A stretch of DNA of 64,000 nucleotides from NCBI RefSeq assembly GCF_003024715.1, contig NZ_PYLO01000007.1, positions 94,925-158,924 of the forward strand, written 5' to 3'. The position numbers and the translations under genes are program-made. The stretch comes from Clostridium fessum (GTDB taxonomy: Bacteria > Bacillota > Clostridia > Lachnospirales > Lachnospiraceae). Position 1 is the first letter of the stretch. The number at the start of each line of letters is the position of its first letter. Below are positions 32,271-40,574 of the stretch, piece after piece. A model generated the notes under the pieces. That model was not told the origin of the DNA, did not search any database, and saw nothing but the letters and a program-made list of their open reading frames with translations.

Positions 32271-32765
32271 ATGTTTAAAGAAAAAATTATTATAGAGATG
32301 AAAGAAGTATTCAAAGAAATTCCTTTTGGCATAGAGCATACTCTCAAAGTTTTGAAAAATGCAGAAGATATAATGAAAGGAGAAAATATCGGAGAGGAAG
32401 AAAAAGAATTCATCAGTATTATTGCTATACTACATGATATTGGTGCGGTTGAAGCACAAAAAAAATACGGTTCTATTGATGGTGTCTATCAAGAAAAGGA
32501 AGGACCAGAAGTAGCGAAAGAAATATTAAAAAAGGTAGGCTATAACAAAAATATTGATAGAATATGCTTTATAATAGGCAACCATCATACTCCATCTAAA
32601 ATTGATGGACTTGATTTTCAAATACAATGGGAAGCTGATTTGCTTGAAAATTTAACGGTTATGGATAAAGAAAAAGAACAGGAAAAGATAAAAAAGTGTA
32701 TAGATGAAAACTTTAAAACAAACACAGGAAAAAGGATAGCTTATAATCGCTTTATTTTAGATTAG
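32271..32765 (+). CDS. HD-domain phosphohydrolase
   Basis: 164 residues. The metal-binding HD pattern is complete: GIEHTLKV, AILHDIGAV and IGNHHTPSK, with a distal Asp in WEADLLENL. Such proteins act as phosphohydrolases on nucleotides or related compounds. GGAGG before the ATG and a 37-base gap to the methyltransferase suggest one transcript. Confidence 0.85.
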   Translation: MFKEKIIIEMKEVFKEIPFGIEHTLKVLKNAEDIMKGENIGEEEKEFISIIAILHDIGAVEAQKKYGSIDGVYQEKEGPEVAKEILKKVGYNKNIDRICFIIGNHHTPSKIDGLDFQIQWEADLLENLTVMDKEKEQEKIKKCIDENFKTNTGKRIAYNRFILD

Positions 32766-32821
32766 TAGTAGATTATTACAGTTATGTATTTTATATCGCA
32801 AAGAAAAAATAGTAGTTAAGT

Positions 32822-33070
32822 TTAAGCCTAGGGTTAAATGATGAATATGTTGAGGGCATTTTTGTTTCTGGTGAAATGCAATCGCAGGGTATAGGTAAAA
32901 TTCTGCTGAATTATGCAAAGGACAAAAGGAGTAAGTTGTACTTGAACGTATACCAAAAGAATGCACGGGCAATATCTTTTTATAAGAGAGAAGGATTTGA
33001 GATTCAGCATAGTGGCTTAGATGAGGCTACCGGAGAAAAAGATTATGTAATGACATGGCAACACAAATAG
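32822..33070 (+). pseudogene. 3' remnant of a GNAT acetyltransferase gene
   Basis: The frame reads NDEYVEGIFVSGEMQSQGIG, then KILLNYAK and AISFYKREGFEI, the acetyl-CoA-binding half of a GNAT protein. The first half is missing and no ribosome binding site starts the remainder. Truncated by rearrangement. Confidence 0.7.
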
Positions 33071-33106
33071 AAATTCCAGTTTACCTCTATTCAAACATAC
33101 AAGCTC

Positions 33107-33135
33107 TTGACAATAAAGCTCCTATATAGTATGAT
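33107..33135 (+). promoter_or_regulatory. Promoter of the MarR-radical SAM operon
   Basis: TTGACA at 33107-33112 and TATGAT at 33130-33135, 17-base spacer. It overlaps the left arm and centre of the palindrome. Confidence 0.8.
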
Positions 33136-33161
33136 TTTATAAACTACTATATAGGAGCTTT
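33115..33161. promoter_or_regulatory. MarR operator: 17-bp perfect inverted repeat
   Basis: AAAGCTCCTATATAGTA (33115-33131) and its exact reverse complement (33145-33161), 13 bases apart. The right arm ends three bases before the ATG, so a bound repressor would cover promoter and ribosome binding site. Confidence 0.85.
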
Positions 33162-33164
33162 TGT

Positions 33165-33602
33165 ATGAAAACAAATGGCGGATTTCTTGTCACCAAAATA
33201 AAACAGCTTGGTGACCGGATTTTTGAGAAGATTCTCAGCGAAAAAAATATCGATGCGTTTAATGGAGCCCAGGGACGTATTCTTTATGTGCTGTGGCAGG
33301 AGGATGGAATCTCGATCAGGTCACTCTCGGTCAAATGCGGATTAGCGATAACATCTCTTACGACGATGCTGGAAAGAATGGAAAATCAAGGACTGATAAG
33401 CCGTGTTCAGTCTGAAACGGACAAAAGGAAAACACTCCTGTTTCTGACTGAGAAAGCACATGCCTTAAAGGGCGAGTACGATTCTGTATCTGATGAGATG
33501 GGCAGCATTTACTACAAGGGTTTTTCAGAGGAAGAAATTACCCGGTTTGAGGAATGCCTCGACCGCATCAGAAAGAATCTTGAGGAGTGGCAGAAGTCAT
33601 GA
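33165..33602 (+). CDS. MarR-family regulator of a radical SAM mobile pair
   Basis: 145 residues. MarR winged helix: NIDAFNGAQGRILYVLWQ, SVKCGLAITSLTTMLERME and the wing SETDKRKTLLFLT. Followed with ATGA overlap by two radical SAM genes. This three-gene order matches the NCBIfam-named 'radical SAM mobile pair system', whose regulator is MarR type. It likely represses the operon through the palindrome at 33115. Confidence 0.87.
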   Translation: MKTNGGFLVTKIKQLGDRIFEKILSEKNIDAFNGAQGRILYVLWQEDGISIRSLSVKCGLAITSLTTMLERMENQGLISRVQSETDKRKTLLFLTEKAHALKGEYDSVSDEMGSIYYKGFSEEEITRFEECLDRIRKNLEEWQKS

Positions 33603-34288
33603 GTATTTGTATCAAAGATCAGATTCAGAACATGAATCTCGTCATCGGCTGCACAGTGGGGTGTACATATTGCTATGCCCGCAACAACGTGAAACGCTGG
33701 CATATGATTGATGACTTCGCTGACTCTGAATTCTTTCCGAGTAAGCTCAAGATGATGGAAAAGAAACGTCCGCAGAACTTTCTTCTTACCGGAATGAGCG
33801 ATCTCTCCGGATGGAAGCCGGAATGGAGAGACGAGGTATTTGCAAAGATCCGTGAAAATCCACAGCATCAGTTCCTGTTCCTTACCAAGCAACCTGATTT
33901 GCTGGATTTTGATACCGATCTGGAAAACGCATGGTTTGGCGTTACGGTGACGAGGAAAGCAGAACTGTGGCGTATCGACGCCCTTCGGAAAAACGTCAGA
34001 GCAAAACATTACCATGTTACCTTTGAGCCGTTATTCGACGATCCCGGCACAGTTGACCTTTCCGGAATCAATTGGATCGTTGTCGGCACCATGACCGGAG
34101 CTCAGAGCAGGAAGATTCATACGGAGCCGGAATGGGCATGGTCTCTGGCGGACCAGGCACATAAGCTCGGCATTCCGGTGTTTATGAAGGAAGACCTTGT
34201 CCCTATCATAGGGGATGAAAATATGATTCAGGAAATGCCGGAAGAATTTAATAAAGTGTTAGAGGTACAGAAATCATGGAAGAAGTAA
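33599..34288 (+). CDS. Radical SAM mobile pair protein A (DUF5131-like)
   Basis: 229 residues. The radical SAM cluster motif is CTVGCTYC with Cys18, Cys22 and Cys25, close to the N-terminus. Further family blocks are NFLLTGMSDLSGW, FLFLTKQPDLL and HVTFEPLFDDPG. ATGA overlap with the MarR gene. Its stop overlaps protein B's start, so the pair is made together. Reaction unknown; a [4Fe-4S] cluster and SAM cleavage are expected from the motif. Confidence 0.85.
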   Translation: MSICIKDQIQNMNLVIGCTVGCTYCYARNNVKRWHMIDDFADSEFFPSKLKMMEKKRPQNFLLTGMSDLSGWKPEWRDEVFAKIRENPQHQFLFLTKQPDLLDFDTDLENAWFGVTVTRKAELWRIDALRKNVRAKHYHVTFEPLFDDPGTVDLSGINWIVVGTMTGAQSRKIHTEPEWAWSLADQAHKLGIPVFMKEDLVPIIGDENMIQEMPEEFNKVLEVQKSWKK

Positions 34289-35184
34289 TAAATGGAATCC
34301 TCATTCGTGAGGTGGAAACAAAGAACATCATGACTAAGTCTAGTCTGCCGGTAGGCGGTTACTCGGTCAATCCCTATGTGGGCTGTACACATGCCTGCAA
34401 GTATTGCTATGCTTCTTTTATGAAGCGCTTTACCGGGCACAAGGAGGAATGGGGCACTTTCCTTGATGTGAAGCATTGGCTGGAAATTAAAAATCCGAAG
34501 AAATATGCCGGACAGCGGGTGGTCATCGGTTCTGTGACAGATGGCTACAATCCACAGGAGGAGCAATTCGGGAATACCAGAAAACTTCTGGAGCAGCTGA
34601 TCGGCAGTGACGCAGATATTCTGATCTGCACAAAGTCGGATCTTGTGGTACGGGATATTGATCTGCTGAAGAAGCTTGGACGTGTAACCGTTTCATGGTC
34701 GATCAACACACTAGATGAAAATTTCAAGAACGATATGGACTCTGCTTCGAGCATTGAGCGCCGTATCTCTGCTATGAAGCAGGTATATGAAGCCGGTATC
34801 CGTACAGTCTGTTTCGTATCCCCGGTATTCCCCGGTATCACGGATTTTGAAGCAATCTTTGAGCGGGTAAAGGATCAGTGCGATCTGTTCTGGCTTGAAA
34901 ATCTCAATCTTCGAGGCGGTTTCAAAAAGACAATTATGGATTATATCGCCGGAAAATATCCTGATCTTGTACCACTTTACGACGAGATCTATAACAAGCA
35001 TAACCGCAGCTACTTTGAAGCACTTGAAGTAAAAGCTGAGAAAATGGCTAAGAAGTATGATTGTGCCTTTGTGGATAATGAAATGCCTTATGGCAGAGTC
35101 CCGCAGGGACATCCGGTGATCGTAGATTATTTCTATCATGAGGAAATCCGTGGGACAGAGAATACCGGAAAAAGAAATCGCTAA
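34276..35184 (+). CDS. Radical SAM mobile pair protein B
   Basis: 302 residues. Cluster motif CTHACKYC with Cys37, Cys41 and Cys44 after SVNPYVG, the SPL-related layout. GSVTDGYNPQE and TVSWSINTLDE follow, as in spore photoproduct lyase-like radical SAM proteins. Overlaps protein A by 13 bases. The last dozen residues (TENTGKRNR) look untypical, and another frame continues with protein-like sequence beyond 35184, so the C-terminus may be altered. Function unknown. Confidence 0.85.
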   Translation: MEEVINGILIREVETKNIMTKSSLPVGGYSVNPYVGCTHACKYCYASFMKRFTGHKEEWGTFLDVKHWLEIKNPKKYAGQRVVIGSVTDGYNPQEEQFGNTRKLLEQLIGSDADILICTKSDLVVRDIDLLKKLGRVTVSWSINTLDENFKNDMDSASSIERRISAMKQVYEAGIRTVCFVSPVFPGITDFEAIFERVKDQCDLFWLENLNLRGGFKKTIMDYIAGKYPDLVPLYDEIYNKHNRSYFEALEVKAEKMAKKYDCAFVDNEMPYGRVPQGHPVIVDYFYHEEIRGTENTGKRNR

Positions 35185-35229
35185 CTTCCAGCTTGGTTAT
35201 AAGATCGGATTTATCAATGATGCTGAGAT

Positions 35230-35394
35230 ATGGTTACTCATGTTAAAATAACGCAATACCTCTGTTATATATATAATGAGGATGAAATAGACGAGTTGAT
35301 TCTGCTGATACGCGATAGCTTTATTCTGGCTTTTACGGTTCTTAAAGATACACTTGTGAAGAAGCTGGAGGAAGCAGAAAGAGATTGGATGTAA
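35230..35394 (+). CDS. Short hypothetical ORF after the radical SAM pair
   Basis: 54 residues from ATG at 35230, ending ...KKLEEAERDWM. The stretch NEDEIDELILLIRDSF is helix-like and protein-like in composition. No clear ribosome binding site. It may be a remnant or a small gene. Not recognised. Confidence 0.3.
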   Translation: MVTHVKITQYLCYIYNEDEIDELILLIRDSFILAFTVLKDTLVKKLEEAERDWM

Positions 35395-35427
35395 AAAAGC
35401 AGTCGATAACCTTGGGGGGAGTCCGCG

Positions 35428-35973
35428 GTGAAGGATAAAACAGTATATACATGTACATATAAATCAAAGTTAGGCGATATTCTGCTGGCGGCAGACGCGA
35501 TCGGACTCACGGGTCTGTGGTTTGAGGGGCAGAAGTATTTTGCAAATACACTTCCAGACGGAGCTATTTCACAGGAATCCCCGATTTTAACCGAGGCAAA
35601 GAGATGGCTGGATATTTATTTTTCTGGCAAAGAACCGGACTTTATTCCGCCGCTGCATCCGACTGGCTCCGCATTTCGACAGGCGGTGTGGCAGATTTTA
35701 TTGCAAATTCCGTATGGACAGACGACTACCTATGGGGAGATTGCAAAAAAGCTGGCGAAGATGCAGAATGCGTCCCATATGTCCGCGCAGGCGGTAGGCG
35801 GTGCAGTGGGGCATAATGAGATCTCCATCATCATTCCATGTCACCGCGTAGTAGGAACGAATGGAAGCCTGACCGGGTATGCGGGTGGAATTGATAAGAA
35901 AGTGGAACTGCTTACGCTGGAACATACCGATATGAGTCGTTTTTTTGCGCCGAAGAAAGGAACGGCGCTTTAG
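35428..35973 (+). CDS. ogt: Methylated-DNA--protein-cysteine methyltransferase
   Basis: 181 residues from a GTG with GGGGGGAG upstream. The active-site PCHRVVGTNGSLTGYAGG contains the acceptor cysteine. FRQAVWQILLQIPYGQTTTYGEIA is the helix-turn-helix that flips out O6-alkylguanine. Repairs alkylated guanine by irreversible self-alkylation. An extra segment KLAKMQNASHMSAQAVGGA is normal. Base composition returns to that of the core genes. Confidence 0.93.
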   Translation: MKDKTVYTCTYKSKLGDILLAADAIGLTGLWFEGQKYFANTLPDGAISQESPILTEAKRWLDIYFSGKEPDFIPPLHPTGSAFRQAVWQILLQIPYGQTTTYGEIAKKLAKMQNASHMSAQAVGGAVGHNEISIIIPCHRVVGTNGSLTGYAGGIDKKVELLTLEHTDMSRFFAPKKGTAL

Positions 35974-36408
35974 TCATTTAGGTGTAATTTTGACTGTGAT
36001 ATTAATTTTCATTTAATTATATCCGTGTAGTTTCTCATCTTTCGTAAGTTTGTAAAGTATCTCCTGCTTTTTCATATACGTAACAAATAGATTTATAAGT
36101 ACTGTGTTCATAATATTACCCCCTGCATTATGTTTCCATGGAAACAAGTATACCATCGCCTTGTTTCCTTGTTAACAAATTTGATAATAACGATATAGGA
36201 TATTTTCATCAGAATATTTTTCTTATTTCAAAGATTGCGAAGTTTCACAGGCAGGCGGGGATGTTATTTACAGAAATCCAGATGGAATACAAATGCCAGG
36301 ACCGCTCCTGGAAGACGATGATTGTGCGTGCCTATTAGTTAAAAAACCATGGAAATCACTATTCGTACATTGTAACATATCGGTTTGATATCGCGGAGCG
36401 AGTAAAGA
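35974..36408. other. AT-rich intergenic stretch with a 14-bp palindrome
   Basis: No convincing gene. GTTTCCATGGAAAC at 36132-36145 is a perfect palindrome and a partial copy (GTTTCCTTG) lies about 20 bases on. A 66-codon open frame at 36138 has no ribosome binding site and was left out. Confidence 0.5.
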
Positions 36409-36457
36409 TTGACAATTTCAAAATCCTGTCGTATACTTCTTTCAGTCCCAAATGGGA
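36409..36457 (+). promoter_or_regulatory. Promoter and candidate operator of the MarR-MATE operon
   Basis: TTGACA at 36409-36414 and TATACT at 36432-36437, 17 apart. TCCCA-AA-TGGGA at 36446-36457 is a palindrome just past the predicted start, a likely repressor site. Confidence 0.7.
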
Positions 36458-36473
36458 TTGAATGGGGAAGGTT

Positions 36474-36926
36474 ATGGAATATAAAATACAAAAACTTTAC
36501 GATCAGGTCAACCAGGCGATCATCCGCTGCCGTGGTGTATACTCGATGTGGGCAAAGAATAACAATGTGAGCTATAACCGGATGCTGGTGCTTTACACCA
36601 TCCGCGAATTCGGATTCTGTACGCAAAAGCAGATCTGTGATTCGTATCTGCTTCCGCGGCAGACGGTGAACCATGTGATTTCAGAGATGAAAAAGGACGG
36701 GATTCTTGTAGCGGATCTGGAAAAGAGCACCGGGAAGGAAAAGGCGCTTGTTTTGACGCCGGAGGGCGAACGGTATTCGGAAAAATTATTATATTCGTTA
36801 AGCCGGATGGAAGAACGGGCGGCGAAACGTCTGGGAGAGGACAAGATCCGCAGAATGACGGAACTGTTTATGGAGTATGACCAGATTCTGGAAGAGGCAC
36901 TGGAGGAGACGGACGATGAAGAGTAA
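36474..36926 (+). CDS. MarR-family regulator
   Basis: 150 residues. Winged helix with NNVSYNRMLVLYTIREFG, QICDSYLLPRQTVNHVISEMKKDG and a wing containing GKEKALVLTPEG. GGGGAAGG precedes the ATG at 36474. The last codons overlap the start of a MATE pump gene, so it most likely controls drug or metabolite efflux, binding near 36446. Confidence 0.88.
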   Translation: MEYKIQKLYDQVNQAIIRCRGVYSMWAKNNNVSYNRMLVLYTIREFGFCTQKQICDSYLLPRQTVNHVISEMKKDGILVADLEKSTGKEKALVLTPEGERYSEKLLYSLSRMEERAAKRLGEDKIRRMTELFMEYDQILEEALEETDDEE

Positions 36927-38259
36927 GGCGGGAACGGATACAGAATTTTTCCGGACGGAGAAAATTCCGAAGATATTGCTGCAAATCGCACCTCCGGTTA
37001 TGCTGGCGCAGCTGATTCAGGCGATGTATAACATTGTGGACAGTTTTTTTGTGGGAAAATATTCCGAATCGGCGCTGACGGCGCTTTCGGTCATTTATCC
37101 GTTGCAGCTCATCATCATTGCGCTGGCGGTGGGAACCGGCGTGGGCGTGAATACCTACATGGCGCGCCTGTATGCACAGAAAATGCCGGGACAGGCGGAA
37201 GAAACAGCGGGAACAGGCACGCTTCTGGCGCTTGGAACCTGGCTTATATTTGCCATTTTCTCGATCTTCTGTATGCGTCCGTATGTCCTGACAAGTGCGA
37301 ATACCCCGGAAGCGATCGAGAGTGCTGTTATCTACGGACAGATCGTCTGTATCGGCAGCATCGGGGCATTTCTGGAAGGAAACTGGACGAAGGTCCATCA
37401 GTCGCGGGGCAATATGCACCGTCCGATGGTCGCCCAGACCGTGGGGGCGCTGACGAATATCGTGCTTGACCCGATCCTGATTTTCGGACTCGGTCCGGTG
37501 CCGGAGCTGGGAGTCGCGGGTGCTGCCTATGCGACTGTCTGCGGACAGGTGGCGGCTGCGGTCATCACATCGTTTGGCGGGGTTGGCAGATTGCCAGAGC
37601 GCACAAAAATGCCGCTCTATATCAAGCAGATCTACTGGTTTGGCTACGCGTCGATTATTATGCAGGCATTATTTACAGTTTATATCGTGATCTTAAATGC
37701 GATCCTTGCCGGATTTTCAGATTCGGCAGTGACGGTGCTGGGGCTTTATTATAAAATGCAGACGTTTTTCTTTATCCCACTGATGGGCTTGCAGACGTGT
37801 ATCGTTCCGGTGCTCAGCTTTAACTATGCAACCAAGAGCTATGCGAGATGCCGGGAAATTATGCGGGACAGCTATGGATTTTCCTGTGTGTTTATGCTGG
37901 TCGGTGTGATCTGCTTCGTTTTCTTTCCGGTGCAGCTGCTCCAGGTTTTTTCAAAGAGCAGTGAGGTCATCGCGATCGGAAAAAATGCATTCCCTATCAT
38001 CGGGGCAAGTTTTATTCCGGCGGTATTTTCACTGATGACCCCGGTCTTCTTCCAGGCGATCGGAAATGGAAAGATCAGCCTCTTTTTGTCCGTGATGCGC
38101 CAGATCTGCTGCCTGATTCCGATTTTCTGGCTGCTGTCGCTGATTGACCTGCGCTTTACCTGGTTTGCATTTCCGATCTCGGAAGTGCTGGTCGGTGTCA
38201 CGGGAATCGTGCTTTATTACAAGGAAATCAAAAGAGACTTTGATAAAGGAGCAGCATGA
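36916..38259 (+). CDS. MATE-family efflux transporter
   Basis: 447 residues, about twelve membrane helices in two halves. The start shows KILLQIAPPVMLAQLIQAMY and NIVDSFFVGKYSE, the usual MATE opening; the second half repeats the fold. Exports organic cations or drugs with Na+ or H+ exchange in the family. Co-translated with the MarR gene (11-base overlap). Ends before a strong terminator. Confidence 0.9.
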   Translation: MKSKAGTDTEFFRTEKIPKILLQIAPPVMLAQLIQAMYNIVDSFFVGKYSESALTALSVIYPLQLIIIALAVGTGVGVNTYMARLYAQKMPGQAEETAGTGTLLALGTWLIFAIFSIFCMRPYVLTSANTPEAIESAVIYGQIVCIGSIGAFLEGNWTKVHQSRGNMHRPMVAQTVGALTNIVLDPILIFGLGPVPELGVAGAAYATVCGQVAAAVITSFGGVGRLPERTKMPLYIKQIYWFGYASIIMQALFTVYIVILNAILAGFSDSAVTVLGLYYKMQTFFFIPLMGLQTCIVPVLSFNYATKSYARCREIMRDSYGFSCVFMLVGVICFVFFPVQLLQVFSKSSEVIAIGKNAFPIIGASFIPAVFSLMTPVFFQAIGNGKISLFLSVMRQICCLIPIFWLLSLIDLRFTWFAFPISEVLVGVTGIVLYYKEIKRDFDKGAA

Positions 38260-38322
38260 GAAAGCACGTAAAAACATAGAAAATAGTTTCGTAGAAAATT
38301 TTTAAACGCTTTTAATGAATTG

Positions 38323-38375
38323 AAAAGGAACCGCCTGGGTCAGTCTATCAGCTGCATCAGGACGGTTCCTTTTTT
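38323..38375 (+). terminator. Terminator of the MarR-MATE operon
   Basis: AAAAGGAACCG (38323-38333) pairs with CGGTTCCTTTT (38363-38373), followed by T. Confidence 0.88.
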
Positions 38376-38469
38376 GAAAGGAGAATGAATGTGACATAAA
38401 AAATTGAATGTATGCATTTCGTGTACGTATGAGGCATAATGCCTGTCAGACGAAATGGGTATTTCACCC

Positions 38470-39177
38470 TTATGCTACAAATGCGTACATCATCACATAA
38501 TGGCACAGGCTTCCTCCCATGACAAACAGATGGAAAATCTCATGCGAACCGAAATTTTTATGCGTTGCATTGAAAATCGGCAGTTTTAATGCGTAGATAA
38601 TGCCTCCAGCCGTATAGATGAGTCCGCCGGTCAGCAGCCAGAGAAATGCGCTTTTCGGAAGTGCCAGTACGATCTGACGGAACGCCAGCACGCAGATCCA
38701 GCCCATTGCGATGTAAACTAGCGAGGAGAACCACTTCGGGCAGTTGATCCAGAGCGCGTTGACGAGAATCCCGGCAATCGCGATACCCCAGACGAGCGTC
38801 AGAAGCCGGTAACCGGCGTTATTTCCAAGAACGATCAGGCAAACCGGTGTGTAAGTTCCGGCAATCAGGATGAAAATCATCATGTGGTCGATCTTACGCA
38901 GGATTTTATTAACGTGCTCGGAAATATTAAAGGTGTGGTAGGTCGTGCTGGCGGCATAGAGCAGAATCATGCTGACGATAAACACAGCCAACGCCGCAAG
39001 ATGGCGCGAATCTGCTTCTCCAGCCGCTTTGTGAAGCAGCGGAACTGCCGCGATCAGCGCGCCGATCATCGCGATAAAATGCGTCAGCGCGCTTCCGGGA
39101 TCCTTTACGTGGAATTTATGATGCTTTGTTTCAACGAGTTCCGTTGTGTCAGATGTATGTTTTTGACTAGAAATCAT
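38470..39177 (-). CDS. Hemolysin III family membrane protein
   Basis: 235 residues, seven predicted helices of the HlyIII/PAQR (YqfA) family. Conserved metal-ligand pieces are seen: SALTHFIAMIGAL, ASTTYHTFN, RKIDHMMIFI and the C-terminal GSHEIFHLFVMGGSLCHY. Despite the name, most members have no proven hemolysis and act in membrane homeostasis. AGGTT before the ATG. Faces the MATE gene. Confidence 0.9.
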   Translation of the reverse strand: MISSQKHTSDTTELVETKHHKFHVKDPGSALTHFIAMIGALIAAVPLLHKAAGEADSRHLAALAVFIVSMILLYAASTTYHTFNISEHVNKILRKIDHMMIFILIAGTYTPVCLIVLGNNAGYRLLTLVWGIAIAGILVNALWINCPKWFSSLVYIAMGWICVLAFRQIVLALPKSAFLWLLTGGLIYTAGGIIYALKLPIFNATHKNFGSHEIFHLFVMGGSLCHYVMMYAFVA

Positions 39178-39226
39178 AGGATAACCTCCTTTGTCGTAAT
39201 CTCAATAAAGTAATTGTGAATATGAT

Positions 39227-39247
39227 ATGTAGTATTTAAAACTACAT
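39227..39247. promoter_or_regulatory. Inverted repeat ATGTAGT-N7-ACTACAT ahead of the hemolysin III gene
   Basis: ATGTAGT (39227-39233) and ACTACAT (39241-39247). It lies 50 bases upstream of the minus-strand gene, in the divergent region 39178-39491, which otherwise holds only AT-rich promoter-like sequence (TATAAT near 39311). Confidence 0.4.
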
Positions 39248-39491
39248 AGGATGTTTTTATATACTATACAACTTTTCTGAAAAATATGCAAGAGGGGAAT
39301 GGGATATGTTATAATATAATGTATGAATAGTAACGAAAGGTTTTCACGTTTCATGTGAGTTGGCAATAAATATATGCAATGGTTTGCATATGAAAATTTT
39401 AAAGTTAGAAGAGAAAGAAAAAAGGCTCATAGATGATTTGAGAAGTTAAAATGCTCGGGAATTCATGGATGAAGTAGAGAGGAAATCGGTT

Positions 39492-40217
39492 ATGTTAGAT
39501 ATATTATACGAAGATAAAGATATTTTAGTTGTGGTCAAACCAGCTGGAGTTGAGTCGCAGACATCGAGACGCCTGGAGCCGGATATGGTCAGCGAGATAA
39601 AAAATTATCTCCACCGGAAGGTGCAGGAGACGAAAAAGTTATCCACAGGATTATCCCCAAAAGCGTCCACAGCCCCGGTGGATCCGTATGTTGGAATTAT
39701 CCACCGACTGGACAAGCCGGTGCGCGGTGTGATGGTATATGCCAAGAACCTGAAAGCGGCAGCGCACTTAAGCCGTCAGGTACAGGAGGGAAAACTGGAG
39801 AAAATCTATCAGGCACTCGTATGTGGAAAACCTGTGGATAATGTGGGTAAGTACGTGGATTATCTGTTGAAAGACGGGAAAACGAACACCAGCCGGATTG
39901 TGGATAAGTCGGTCGCCGGTGCGAAACGGGCAGAGCTGGAATATCAGATATTAGAAAAAAAAGAACAGGAAGACGGCACCGTGCGTTCACTGGTGGAAAT
40001 TCATCTTCACACAGGACGCCACCATCAGATACGCGTACAGTTTGCCGCGCATGGGACACCGCTCATGGGAGATACCAAGTATGGCGCACCAGCGGCTGCT
40101 TCCGTGGGACGTGCCCGTCGGGAACCGCTGGCGCTGTGCGCGGTCCGTTTATCGTTCCTTCACCCGGTGACGGGAAAAAGAATGGAGTTTTCCACCAAAC
40201 CGCAATTTGTTCTGTGA
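39492..40217 (+). CDS. RluA-family pseudouridine synthase
   Basis: 241 residues. LDILYEDKDILVVVKPAGV opens the catalytic domain. The active-site block GIIHRLDKPVRGVMVYAKN contains the nucleophilic Asp, and HLHTGRHHQIRVQFAAHG is the second family motif. Isomerises uridine in rRNA or tRNA. No S4 domain. GAGAGG precedes the ATG at 39492; an upstream ATG at 39465 is possible. A short KLSTGLSPKASTAPVDP insertion sits before the active site. Confidence 0.9.
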   Translation: MLDILYEDKDILVVVKPAGVESQTSRRLEPDMVSEIKNYLHRKVQETKKLSTGLSPKASTAPVDPYVGIIHRLDKPVRGVMVYAKNLKAAAHLSRQVQEGKLEKIYQALVCGKPVDNVGKYVDYLLKDGKTNTSRIVDKSVAGAKRAELEYQILEKKEQEDGTVRSLVEIHLHTGRHHQIRVQFAAHGTPLMGDTKYGAPAAASVGRARREPLALCAVRLSFLHPVTGKRMEFSTKPQFVL

Positions 40218-40352
40218 GCGAACTTTTCTATAAGTCAAGAAAATAAAAGGTCAAGGGTGAATAGAAGGTAAGACGTGTATATTTTTATCCGACCTGACCA
40301 TACTAGAGTGTGTACAAAGGAAGTACGAATCATAAATGGGCAAAGTCCATGG

Positions 40353-40441
40353 GTAAGCCCCGGAGCGACTAAAGAGGGCTTACAAAAGAGACCGCAGGAG
40401 CCGGGAGAAGCGGGAGCTGACACCGGTTTCCTGTGGTTTTT
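40353..40441 (+). terminator. Structured leader and terminator ahead of the YtvI-like gene
   Basis: GTAAGCCC (40353-40360) pairs with GGGCTTAC (40376-40383). ACCGCAGGA (40391-40399) pairs with TCCTGTGGT (40429-40437), followed by TTTT. Two consecutive GC-rich stems in a 357-base gap could be an attenuator or simply the end of the upstream transcript. The rest of 40218-40574 shows no gene. Confidence 0.5.
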
Positions 40442-40574
40442 CGTTGCCATACATCCGGAAAAAAGGGCGTGTAGGTTTAAGGAAAAGACGTTTGTTTGAA
40501 TGGATGGCTGTAGAAATCATAGAACCATAACGGTGTATGGCATAAAGAAAAAATCGGGAAGGTGGAGCAGACAG

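Noticed and set aside
36138..36338. 66-codon open frame as a gene
   Set aside because: No ribosome binding site, no recognisable domain, and it starts inside a palindrome.
40275..40499. 74-codon open frame as a gene
   Set aside because: It runs through two RNA hairpins and a terminator and has no ribosome binding site.
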